Below, one piece after another: positions 1-7,406 of a DNA stretch of 48,818 nt. The DNA comes from an uncultured Verrucomicrobiota bacterium (GTDB taxonomy: Bacteria > Verrucomicrobiota > Verrucomicrobiia > Limisphaerales > UBA9464): assembly GCA_903907995.1 (NCBI GenBank), contig CAIVQH010000008.1, forward strand, positions 71,220 through 120,037, written 5' to 3'. Made by a program: the position numbers and the translations under genes. Every line of letters begins with the position of its first letter. Position 1 is the first letter of the stretch. The notes below the pieces were generated by a model. That model worked only from the letters and a program-made list of their open reading frames with translations. It ran no database searches and had not been told where the DNA came from.

Positions 1-177
1 AGTACACCCTGCTCCAAGTGCTGTTGGACAGACAAAAGTCAGCGGTCCATCCCAGATCGGGCGACCGCTTGAAACCGAGGAAGCTGACCCTGATGTTCCG
101 CGAGGGTGCGACATGCCAGTACCAGCCTACAGCCAGCATCAGCACCAGCAGGATGAGGCCCACCACCATCAAGCTCC
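1..177 (-). CDS. Membrane-anchored small protein, array copy 3 (partial, cut by window edge)
   Basis: Only the first 59 codons are present, because the gene runs off the left edge. The visible part is a short Lys-Lys N-terminus, one strongly hydrophobic segment (rich in Val, Leu and Met, ending GWY), and then the start of an extracytoplasmic domain with the pattern VSFLGF...LGW...F...NS. This matches the complete protein at 225-686 (VRFVGY...GW..VFRATNS) and the broken copy at 820-1290, so it is a third member of one tandem family. The start is uncertain. GTG at 177 gives the same Lys-Lys opening as the other copies, and ATG at 159 is the alternative. It lies 47 bp after the stop of the 225-686 gene on the same strand, so it is probably in the same transcript. 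Function is unknown. Confidence 0.6.
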
Positions 178-224
178 ACTTCTTCACCGGGTTCTCGAAC
201 ACCAGCGGTTGCCCACGGTTGCGC

Positions 225-686
225 TCAAGGTGCCTCGGACGCACAGGTCATGCCGAATCTACGCCCCGGAATCATCAGCCAGTGCGATTTCGCAGTCGAT
301 GGAAAGGTCTCTGCGACCAAGTGGTTCCAACGATCGACCAGCGGCGGCGGCATTTCGTAGTATTTGACCCGCAATCGGCAGGCCAGGTTGGTGTCAGTCA
401 CGGGATAAATCCAGTTTGCCCCACTGCGGGGCTTCAGAAATTCGGGGCCGCTCCGCATCTGCGGCGGAGAGTTGGATCCGTATTGGAACCATGGTTCGCA
501 TGTGACCTCACTCGGGGCGCTGTTGGTGGCGCGGAAAACGGCCAGCCAGCCGTGATGGCCGTCGTCCACGTAGCCAACGAAGCGGACCGTGGTGCCCGGT
601 GAACGCGGGGCCAATCGGTAGGCGCCGACCGCCAGGCAGAACAGCAGCAGAGCACCGCCCGCAACTATCAAAATCCTCTTTTTCAT
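225..686 (-). CDS. Membrane-anchored small protein, array copy 2 (intact)
   Basis: A 153-residue protein of a family I do not recognise. It opens with MKKR and one hydrophobic helix (about residues 5-23), which could be an uncleaved anchor or a signal peptide. The remainder has beta-strand-like alternation with the motifs VRFVGY, GWLAVFRATNS and YPVTDTN, so a small extracytoplasmic beta domain is likely. Two further copies flank it: a truncated one at 1-177 and one with a stop codon at 820-1290. The YPVTDTN motif is identical in this copy and the broken one. It is the only copy that can be seen to be complete. It sits in a run of minus-strand genes beginning with the coiled-coil protein at 2214-4199. 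Confidence 0.7.
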   Translation of the reverse strand: MKKRILIVAGGALLLFCLAVGAYRLAPRSPGTTVRFVGYVDDGHHGWLAVFRATNSAPSEVTCEPWFQYGSNSPPQMRSGPEFLKPRSGANWIYPVTDTNLACRLRVKYYEMPPPLVDRWNHLVAETFPSTAKSHWLMIPGRRFGMTCASEAP

Positions 687-752
687 GGCCGCTTCAATTT
701 CCGCCCCCCACCTGAGACCGGAGCCCGCACATCCGCCGGAACGAGCGCCCCT

Positions 753-818
753 TCATTTCCCCTTCTTCTTGGTCCGGGCCGGTTTCTTGATCGTCTGAGG
801 CAATGCACGGACAATGCG
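753..818 (-). pseudogene. 3' tail remnant of a second copy of the 1354-1875 gene
   Basis: Directly after the stop of the broken copy at 820-1290, a short stretch read in another frame gives IKKPARTKKKGK and a stop at 753-755. The C-terminus of the 1354-1875 protein is TKKPASPKKKVK and a stop. The nucleotides after both stops also match (a GGGGCGC block, then a GGAA...TTGAA block just before the next ATG), and the spacing from stop to next start is almost the same (66 and 63 bp). This is therefore the tail of a duplicated upstream gene, left when a unit of gene tail plus small membrane protein gene was tandemly duplicated. Confidence 0.6.
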
Positions 819-819
819 T

Positions 820-1290
820 TCAATGTGCCTCCGTCGTGCAGGTCACGACGTAGTCGCGACCCTGCAACAGCGGCCACCGATGGTCTGGAAACATCTTACC
901 AAACCAGCCGATAACGTCGTTCGCCCGGGAAAACAAAACCGGAGTACTCTTCCAACAGTTGATCTCGATACGGCGGACTGAATTGGTGTCTGTTACCGGG
1001 TAACCCCAGGTGACTTCAGTGTGAGGGGCCAGAACCTTGCTGGCATGCAGCGCCTGATCCGCGCGTACAAATTGTCCGAAGCCGGATTCATAGCCTGGAC
1101 GGCAGGAGACCGTCTCGTATGTCCCATTGGCAGCCCGGAAAACTGCCAGCCACCGCTGATCACCGGCGGCTTCTTAGCCCACGAAGCGGAGAGTGATATC
1201 CTGCGACCCTCCGCCAAGTCGGTACCAGCCGGCGACCAGGCAAACCACCACCAGGCTGCCGCCAAACACGATCAACGTCTTCCGTTTCAT
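820..1290 (-). pseudogene. Membrane-anchored small protein, array copy 1, interrupted by an in-frame TAA
   Basis: Reading from ATG at 1290 gives MKRKTLIVFGG, a hydrophobic segment ending GWYRL, and then LRFVG followed by TAA at 1176-1174 (codon 39). Reading past that codon restores the family sequence without any frameshift: RWLAVFRAANG, GYPVTDTN, and a terminal TCTTEAH before the TGA at 822-820. The intact paralogue at 225-686 has Tyr (TAC) at the same place, in VRFVGY, so one base change accounts for the stop. The rest is well conserved, so the lesion looks recent or the codon may be read through. ATG at 1265 in another frame opens a short ORF with no family resemblance. Confidence 0.75.
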
Positions 1291-1353
1291 TACGGTTCAA
1301 GCTTCCAGGCTTCGCTCGGGGCCGTCGTGGGTCTCCCCGAAACAGGCGCCCCA

Positions 1354-1875
1354 TCACTTGACCTTTTTCTTGGGCGAAGCTGGTTTCTTGGTCGGTGTTG
1401 CGACCGGCTTGGGCGCGGCCTGCACGGTAAAGGCCACCTCGGTGGACCACTGGCTCCGCGCGCCCACGATGGCGACGGCGCGGAGGGTGTGCTGGCCCGC
1501 CGGGAAACTGGAAATCTGGAAGCGGTACGTCCCGTTCGTGGCAACCAGCGTCTGCCCGATCGCGTTGGTGCCGTAGTAGAGCCGCACGAGGCTGCCCGGC
1601 TCGGCAGTACCCGCCAGATCCCCGACCTGCCCGACGCGGAACAAGGAACCCGGCAGCGGCGTGAGAATCGTCGTCGCCGCCAGCGGACGCAGCGGAACGC
1701 TCCGGTAAACCGGCGCGGGCGCGGGCGTCTTGGGCAGCACGAGCACCAGCGCAAAGAGCAGCACGCACAGCCCCGGCGCGATCAGCGACCACCGGTCATA
1801 GCCGGCGATCCAGTAGCGCGGCCGCCACGGGCGCGGCGCCTTAGGTTCGGTAGGATCGAATGGGGAATCGCTCAT
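1354..1875 (-). CDS. Single-TM protein with an extracytoplasmic Ig-like domain
   Basis: A 173-residue protein. A proline-rich cytoplasmic N-terminus of about 25 residues leads to one TM helix (about 31-50). An Ala/Pro linker follows, then a roughly 85-residue beta-sandwich with the pattern G.A.PGS.V.LYYGTNAIG.T.....YRF and F.AG.HTLRAVAI, typical of bacterial Ig-like 'wrap-around' domains. The C-terminus is a Lys/Pro tail. The start at ATG 1875 is chosen because AGAGAGGA lies about 6 bases upstream and because the ATG overlaps the stop of the preceding gene (ATGA), which indicates translational coupling. A longer open frame from 1929 lies inside that gene. The tail of a duplicate copy survives at 753-818. 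Function is unknown. Confidence 0.75.
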   Translation of the reverse strand: MSDSPFDPTEPKAPRPWRPRYWIAGYDRWSLIAPGLCVLLFALVLVLPKTPAPAPVYRSVPLRPLAATTILTPLPGSLFRVGQVGDLAGTAEPGSLVRLYYGTNAIGQTLVATNGTYRFQISSFPAGQHTLRAVAIVGARSQWSTEVAFTVQAAPKPVATPTKKPASPKKKVK

Positions 1876-2210
1876 GCCAGTCCTCTCTTTCTGCGCCAGC
1901 GTTTGCAGCAGGCCGTAAGCAGACACCACCAGGCTAACGATGCCAGGGCCATGGGCAGGACGCCTTCCAGAAACACTGCCCTGCCCGGTCGCAAGATCAT
2001 CGCTGGCAGCAAAACCGCAGCAGGAATCCAGCCCGACGTGTGGTCATGGTAGAGATAGGGCGTAGTTCCAATTCCCAGAAAGAGGGCAGGAACCAAACTC
2101 ACTTTCATGGGAGGTTGGTCAATTTTCTGGGGCCGCCAAGTCAGCAGCGCGCCCAGGGCACCAAGGCAGAACACCACAATGATCGGCTCCCAAAATATGG
2201 CCGATATCAT
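1872..2210 (-). CDS. Small integral membrane protein
   Basis: A 112-residue protein, mostly hydrophobic, with about three TM segments (roughly 5-23, 38-65 and 77-100) and a basic Cys/Arg/Lys-rich end (CCKRWRRKRG). No family recognised. Its ATG is 3 bases after the stop of the coiled-coil gene at 2214, and the GGAGGG at the end of that gene can serve as its ribosome-binding site. Its own stop overlaps the start of the 1354-1875 gene by ATGA. The three genes are therefore almost certainly one translationally coupled operon, and this protein may act with its two membrane-anchored neighbours. Confidence 0.72.
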   Translation of the reverse strand: MISAIFWEPIIVVFCLGALGALLTWRPQKIDQPPMKVSLVPALFLGIGTTPYLYHDHTSGWIPAAVLLPAMILRPGRAVFLEGVLPMALASLAWWCLLTACCKRWRRKRGLA

Positions 2211-2213
2211 GGC

Positions 2214-4199
2214 TCAGCCCTCCGCCTCCGTGCGCGCCTTGGCCTGGGCGATCCAGCCGGCGTGATCCGGCGGGCGCTGGGAATTGCCGGGGCAAAGCTC
2301 GGCCAACGTCTCCGCGGACGCGCCCGCCAGGGCGGCGAAGGTACACAGGCCGGCATCGTAAAGCCGCCGCTGAAAACCCGGGGTGATACCCTCGATGGCT
2401 TTGAAGTCATCCGGCTCCGCCCCGCTCCACTTGCGTCCCACTGACTTGGTCTCGCGGGCCAGCCGGGCCGCATCGTGGCGGATGCCATCGAAGTCCACGA
2501 CCGACCGTTCCAGCTCGTTCAGTTCCAGCACATCGGCGAGCGTGCTGTCATTGAGCTGCGACAGCTCCCAATAGCTGCCCACACCGGCGGCAAACAGCTT
2601 TGGCTCGTAGTCCGGCCCGATGCCGGTGACCTCGGCCAGATGCTGCGGGCACGCGGCGCTGTATTCCTCCGGATCGGCGGGAGTTTCCGGTTCGACTGGT
2701 GCCGGCGCAGGTGCTGATTTCCGGGTGCGCTTGGCCGGAGTTGGAGCCGGCATGGCCGCCCGCAGTGTGGCCAGCTCGGCGGCAAATTCGTTGCGCTCAC
2801 GGGTCATCGCCTCCAGTTCGGCAAGTAGCCCGGCATCGCTGGCGGGAGCCGGAGCTATGACCGGCGCGACGGCGGAGGTGGCCGGACGGTTGGCAAGCTC
2901 CTCTTGCAGGGCCGCGTGGGCTTCGGAAACGGCCTTCAGCTCGGCCTCCAGTTCCGCCACCCGCTCCTGTTGGGCGGCGAGCTGTGCGCGCTCGGCGGCC
3001 ACCTGGCCATCCTGCGCCCAGGCTTCCGCCTCGAGCGCGGCACGGGTTTCGGAGGCGGCGAGCAGATTGGCCTCGGTTTGGGCGTACTTGGCCTTGAGTG
3101 CTGCCAGCTCCTCGGTGGCCTCGCCCAACTGCGTGGTAAGCTGCTTCACGTCGTCCTGCCGGGCGCGAAGCTTCTGTCCCAGCGGCTCGGTGTCCGATTT
3201 CGCATCCGTGAGGGCGAGCTCCAGCTTTTCAATCCGGGCGCGCAGCGCGGCGGCCTCCTGCTGGGATTTGGCCAGGGCTGCCGCTGTCTCCTCTGCCAGT
3301 TGGGTGGCAGCGGCGGCGGCGGCCTCGCGCTGGGAAAGCGCGGCTTCAAATTCGGTCTTCGCTTTGCGGGCCGCCGTGAGTGCGGACTGCGTGGAAGCCA
3401 GCGCCGACTGGGCCTCGCCCGCCGAAGACTGGGCGTCGGCCTGGCCGCGCAAAGCGACCTGCAGGTCGGCCCCGAGCGCGTTGGCCTTGGCCAGCTGCTG
3501 ATCGAGATCGTGCTCCAGCAGCGGGATGCGCTGGCCGGCGGCCTCGTTCTCGGCGGTCACGCGTGTCAGATTTGCGCGCAGTTCGCCCAGCGCAGAATGG
3601 GCGGTGGCCAGCTCGGCATCCTGGGTGGCCAGACGTAGCGCCAGATCCTCGGCCAACGCCGCATGCTGACGGGCTTCGCCTTCGGCCCCGTGGAGTTTTG
3701 CGTGCGTGGCGGTCAGCTCGGAGGACAAGGCTCCGGCTTTTTCGTGGGCGGCGGCCAAGGCGGCTTCACTGATGGCCAGCCGGCCCGAGACCTCGGCCAC
3801 CGCCTCCATCTGCCGGCGAACTTCGCCTTGGGCGGCTTCAAGGCTGGCGCAGGTGGCCGCCAGCTCCTGGGTCAACCCACTGGCCTGCTCGCCCGCCGCC
3901 GCGAGCGCCGCTTCGGCATCCGCGTGCTTGGCCTTCAGGACGGCCAGCAGCGATTCCGTGAGGGAGCGCGCCTTCTGGGCAATGTCGAGTTCGGCGAGCT
4001 TGCCCTTCAGTTCCGCCTGGGTGCGGCCATGGGCGTAACGCTCGGAATCCAGGTCCTTGCCCCGGCGCTCCACGGCGGCCTCGGCATCGAAAAGGCGCTG
4101 GCGGAGGAAAAAGACGTCGAGGAGGTATTTGACCGTGTAGCCAAGCAGGAAAACGGCGGAAAGGGTCAGCCAAGGATGCTGGGCAACGAGCGTGCTCAT
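2214..4199 (-). CDS. Membrane-anchored long coiled-coil protein with two C-terminal helix-hairpin-helix modules
   Basis: A 661-residue protein. It has one N-terminal TM helix (about 8-30), then about 430 residues of almost uninterrupted Ala/Glu/Leu/Gln-rich coiled coil. A short Pro-rich hinge (PAPTPAKRTRKSAPAPAP) leads to two helix-hairpin-helix modules: LAEVTGIGPDYEPKLFAAGV from about residue 521 and FKAIEGITPGFQRRLYDAGL from about 597. HhH pairs of this type occur in proteins annotated as flap-endonuclease-like 5' DNA nucleases (COG3743) and in DNA-binding tethers. No nuclease residues are visible. The layout TM, coiled coil, DNA-binding end suggests a membrane-to-DNA tether (inference). 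ATG 4199 is chosen because the TM helix follows directly. The open frame continues to 4502, but that stretch overlaps the divergent permease and looks non-coding. Confidence 0.8.
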   Translation of the reverse strand: MSTLVAQHPWLTLSAVFLLGYTVKYLLDVFFLRQRLFDAEAAVERRGKDLDSERYAHGRTQAELKGKLAELDIAQKARSLTESLLAVLKAKHADAEAALAAAGEQASGLTQELAATCASLEAAQGEVRRQMEAVAEVSGRLAISEAALAAAHEKAGALSSELTATHAKLHGAEGEARQHAALAEDLALRLATQDAELATAHSALGELRANLTRVTAENEAAGQRIPLLEHDLDQQLAKANALGADLQVALRGQADAQSSAGEAQSALASTQSALTAARKAKTEFEAALSQREAAAAAATQLAEETAAALAKSQQEAAALRARIEKLELALTDAKSDTEPLGQKLRARQDDVKQLTTQLGEATEELAALKAKYAQTEANLLAASETRAALEAEAWAQDGQVAAERAQLAAQQERVAELEAELKAVSEAHAALQEELANRPATSAVAPVIAPAPASDAGLLAELEAMTRERNEFAAELATLRAAMPAPTPAKRTRKSAPAPAPVEPETPADPEEYSAACPQHLAEVTGIGPDYEPKLFAAGVGSYWELSQLNDSTLADVLELNELERSVVDFDGIRHDAARLARETKSVGRKWSGAEPDDFKAIEGITPGFQRRLYDAGLCTFAALAGASAETLAELCPGNSQRPPDHAGWIAQAKARTEAEG

Positions 4200-4341
4200 G
4201 GAAGGAATCGGGGCTACTGCGCCAACACGCTGAAGATACACACGGAAACCGGCGGGTGCGAAGTGAGAAGTGCGCAGGCGCGCACAAAACTCCGCCGTTG
4301 CCGACACCACCACCGGCACCACAACCTCCGCCCGCAACGCC

Positions 4342-5940
4342 ATGACCTTCCTGCCCATCGCCCGGCGTGAACTGCTGGTCGCTTCCCGCCGGAGAACGAC
4401 CTTCCTCGTGCGACTGACCACCGCCATCGGGGCGGCGTTGCTGGGGTTTGCCCTGCTGGCCTTTGGCGGCAATGCACGCACGTCGGGCGACCTGATGTTC
4501 ACCTACCTGGTCCAGGGCGGCTTTCTCTACGCGCTCTTCGCCGGCGTGCTGCTGGCCGCCGACAGCATCAGCGAGGAGAAGCGCAACGGCACGCTGGGCC
4601 TGCTGTTCCTCACCGATCTGGGCGGCTTTGACATCATCACGGGCAAACTCACCATCGTCGGTCTCAACGCCCTGATGGCCCTGCTCGCCGGCCTGCCGGT
4701 CGCGGCCCTGGCTTGGATTCTCGGCGGGGTGACCGGCGGCGAATTCTGGCGCTGCGTGCTGGTGCTGTTGAACACCCTCTTCCTGTCGCTCGCCGTCGGC
4801 CTGGCGGTCTCCGCCCGCCGGCGCGTGCAAATCGAAACCCTCATCCGCACGCTGATCTGGCTTGTCGTGATCACGTTTGGCCTCGGGCTGCTGCACCGGC
4901 TGCTCCTGACCCGTCCCTCGACCGAAGTACTTCGCTGGTGGCTGGGCATGAGCCCGTGGGTTTCCTTCAGCGGAGCGAAGGACCTGCCTTATCGGGCCGA
5001 TCCGGGCCGGTATTGGTCCGCCTTCTGGCTGGCGCACCTGTTGGCCTGGCTGTTCCTGATTGCCGCCAGCTGGACCGTGCGGCGTCGCTGGCAGGATGCC
5101 GCCGTCACCCAGCCGACGAAGGCGGCGGTGCAGGTCCGCATCGGGGCCGACGGAAAATCCGTCAGCATCCTTCGCCGGGTCATTTCCCTGCGAACGGAGC
5201 TCCTCGACGACCTGCCCATCGCGGCCCTGCTCTCGTCGGACACCCAGGTCCGCCTCTGGGTTTGGATCGTGGTGGGACTGGCCGGCCTGCTGGTGGGCAT
5301 CAACATGCTGACCGGCAATGACCCGCTGCTGCCGATTTCCTTCCTCACCAAACCCAAGCTGATGCCGGCGGCACTGACCGGGTTGCTCCTGCTTGTGAAG
5401 ACGCTTTTCGCTTGGCAGGCCTGCGAATTCTTCGCCACCTGCCGGCGCAACGGCGCACTGGACTCCCTGCTCACCACGCCGCTCACGGATGCGGAGCTCT
5501 ACCGTGGTCAGTGGATCGCCCTGCGGCAGAATTTCCTGCCGCCGCTGGTCACGCTCGCGCTCGTTCTGGCACTGGGACCGTTCATCCAGCTCCTGGTGGG
5601 GGCGAAAGCCGCTGCTCTCGGCCCCGGCTGGGAGCCGCTGTTTCAGGCTTGGATCAGCTGGCTTTTCTGGCTAGTGTCGCTGCCGCTTGAGCTGACGGCG
5701 ATCTGGTGGTTCGGGATGTGGCTCTCGCTCACGCAAGCACGGCCGGGCTGGGCGTTCGCCAAGACGGTGGCTTTCACCGTCCTGCTGCCGCAGGTGTTTT
5801 TCTGCGTACCCTCCCTGCTCATCGCGGGCGCGGTTTTCAGCTATGCCCGCGGCAAGCTCCGGCTTCCCATCCGTCACGTGATCAACGGCGCCCGCGACCC
5901 GCTCGCCTATCGGGCCATGACGCCCCGGCGTTTCCGATAA
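4342..5940 (+). CDS. ABC-2 type transporter permease (two fused halves)
   Basis: A 532-residue integral membrane protein. The N-terminal half opens with PIARRELLVASRRR, the usual start of ABC-2 permeases, followed by six or so TM helices. Each half has a related signature after a TM segment: EEKRNGTLGLLFLTDL near residue 77 and CRRNGALDSLLTTPL near 372. This indicates two permease halves joined in one chain, with a soluble linker of about 70 residues between them. No ATP-binding subunit is encoded nearby, so the partner must be elsewhere. The substrate cannot be told from sequence. The start at ATG 4342 gives the standard N-terminus. The upstream in-frame ATG at 4270 would add a Thr/Arg-rich extension. 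It is divergent from the coiled-coil gene, with a 142-bp shared promoter region. Confidence 0.82.
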   Translation: MTFLPIARRELLVASRRRTTFLVRLTTAIGAALLGFALLAFGGNARTSGDLMFTYLVQGGFLYALFAGVLLAADSISEEKRNGTLGLLFLTDLGGFDIITGKLTIVGLNALMALLAGLPVAALAWILGGVTGGEFWRCVLVLLNTLFLSLAVGLAVSARRRVQIETLIRTLIWLVVITFGLGLLHRLLLTRPSTEVLRWWLGMSPWVSFSGAKDLPYRADPGRYWSAFWLAHLLAWLFLIAASWTVRRRWQDAAVTQPTKAAVQVRIGADGKSVSILRRVISLRTELLDDLPIAALLSSDTQVRLWVWIVVGLAGLLVGINMLTGNDPLLPISFLTKPKLMPAALTGLLLLVKTLFAWQACEFFATCRRNGALDSLLTTPLTDAELYRGQWIALRQNFLPPLVTLALVLALGPFIQLLVGAKAAALGPGWEPLFQAWISWLFWLVSLPLELTAIWWFGMWLSLTQARPGWAFAKTVAFTVLLPQVFFCVPSLLIAGAVFSYARGKLRLPIRHVINGARDPLAYRAMTPRRFR

Positions 5941-5946
5941 TGACTG

Positions 5947-6032
5947 AGTTTCGAATTACGAGTTTCAAATGTCGAATTCTGAGTCACCGGTTATTGATCA
6001 CTGATTACTGATTACTCGTCCCTGGTCACTCG
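5947..6032 (+). repeat. AT-rich short tandem repeat block
   Basis: The interval between the permease and the ceramidase-like gene is unlike its GC-rich surroundings. It contains staggered repeats of TTCGAATT/TCGAATTC type and then GATCACTGATTACTGATTAC with TGGTCACTCG. Similar words occur at 7667-7779, 18629-18656 and 29703-29733. No gene or clear terminator is visible in it. Confidence 0.6.
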
Positions 6033-6045
6033 CTACGCTCGCGCC

Positions 6046-7404
6046 ATGCTTCGCCGCCACGTCGCCCTCGCCTTCGCCGCGTTTCTCTTCGTGGTCGGCT
6101 TCGCCAGGGCGGATTCGCTGCGCGTGGCCACCTTCGACGTCGATGTCACACCGCCCGTCGGCAGCCGCATGGCGTACGACACGGTCACCAACACGTGGGA
6201 CCTCGGCCTGCGCGCCCGGGGCATCGTGCTGCTCGGCGCCGGCCAGCCCATTGTGCTGTGCGCGGTGGACTGGATCGGCATTGCCAACGAGAGCCACGAT
6301 CTATTTCGGGCCGCGCTGGCCACCGCGGCCGACACCGTGCCCGCCCGCGTCACCGTCCACACGCTGCATCAGCACGACGCCCCGGACTGCGATTTCGGCG
6401 CGGAGAAAATCCTGAAGGACGCCGGCATCGATCCGCTGAATTTCGAGGGCACCTTCCAGCGTGAAGCCCTGCGTCGCCTCGCGGCCGCAGTGCACGAATC
6501 GCTGGCGCACGCGGAACCGGTGACGCACCTCGGACTCGGGGCCGCGCCGGTGTATCAGGTCGCGTCGAACCGCCGCATCTTCGGCCCCGACGGCAAGGTG
6601 CGCGCCGTCCGCTACACCGCGACGCCGGATGCGGCGCTGCGGGCGGAACCGGAGGGCACGATCGATCCCGAGGTTTCCCTCGTGAGCTTTTGGAACACGA
6701 ACCATCCCGTCGCCGTGCTCAGCTACTACGCCACGCATCCGCAGAGCTACTACCGCACCGGCATCCCGAATCCCGACTTCCCCGGCCTCGCGCGCTTCCT
6801 GCGCCAGCTCGCGGTGCCGGAGGCGCTGCACGTCCACTTCAACGGTGCGGGCGGCAATATCGGCGCGGGCAAGTACAACGACGGCTCGCCCACCAACCGC
6901 CTCGTGCTCGCCCAGCGCCTCGCCGACGGCATGAAGCGCGCCTGGGACAACACCAAACGCGAACCGATCACCGCCGCCGACGTGGCCTGGCGCATCGAAT
7001 CCGTCACGCTCACGCCGTCGAAGCACATCGACGTCGCCCAGCTGGAGGCCGAGATGAAGGCCCGCTCGGGAGCGTTCGTCACGCAGAGCGGCGCCTCGCG
7101 CATTGAATGGCTCCGCCTCTGCCAAGCCGGCCGCAAGCTCGACGTGACCTGCCTGACGCTCGGCCGTGCGCGCATCCTGCACCTGCCCGGCGAACTCTTC
7201 GTGGAATACCAGCTCGCCGCGAAGGCCGAGCGCCCCGACCGCTTCGTGGCGATGGCCGCCTACGGCGACTACGGCCCCTGGTACATTGGCACCGCCCGCG
7301 CCTACACCGAAGGCGGCTACGAGACCGAACCCCGCTCCTCCAACGTCGGCCCCGAAGCCGAGCCGGTGCTCATGGGGGCCATTAAGAAGCTGTTGAAGGA
7401 GTAG
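6046..7404 (+). CDS. Secreted neutral/alkaline ceramidase-like protein
   Basis: A 452-residue protein with a signal peptide (residues 1-22, ending FARA). The mature part follows the N-terminal domain of neutral/alkaline non-lysosomal ceramidases (PF04734). It has VDVTPPVG at the start, a His-rich [12 protein letters not shown] near residue 105, [13 protein letters not shown] near 227, and [10 protein letters not shown] near 265 in the place of the NxGD/GN active-site loop. The C-terminal [21 protein letters not shown] (20 of these residues being the family pattern) matches the typical 'YxPT...GGYE' ending. At 452 residues it is much shorter than animal or Pseudomonas ceramidases, like many verrucomicrobial and planctomycete homologues whose substrates are unknown. 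No SD is visible. Its stop lies 2 bp from that of the convergent helicase gene. Confidence 0.8.
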   Translation: MLRRHVALAFAAFLFVVGFARADSLRVATFDVDVTPPVGSRMAYDTVTNTWDLGLRARGIVLLGAGQPIVLCAVDWIGIANESHDLFRAALATAADTVPARVTVHTLHQHDAPDCDFGAEKILKDAGIDPLNFEGTFQREALRRLAAAVHESLAHAEPVTHLGLGAAPVYQVASNRRIFGPDGKVRAVRYTATPDAALRAEPEGTIDPEVSLVSFWNTNHPVAVLSYYATHPQSYYRTGIPNPDFPGLARFLRQLAVPEALHVHFNGAGGNIGAGKYNDGSPTNRLVLAQRLADGMKRAWDNTKREPITAADVAWRIESVTLTPSKHIDVAQLEAEMKARSGAFVTQSGASRIEWLRLCQAGRKLDVTCLTLGRARILHLPGELFVEYQLAAKAERPDRFVAMAAYGDYGPWYIGTARAYTEGGYETEPRSSNVGPEAEPVLMGAIKKLLKE

Positions 7405-7406
7405 CC

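Noticed and set aside
820-1290. The stop codon being a sequencing error
   Set aside because: It cannot be excluded, but the downstream sequence is conserved, so I kept it as a pseudogene and flagged the check.
4200-4502. An N-terminal extension of the coiled-coil protein
   Set aside because: The stretch overlaps the divergent permease start and does not lead naturally into the TM helix. The start at 4199 explains the protein.
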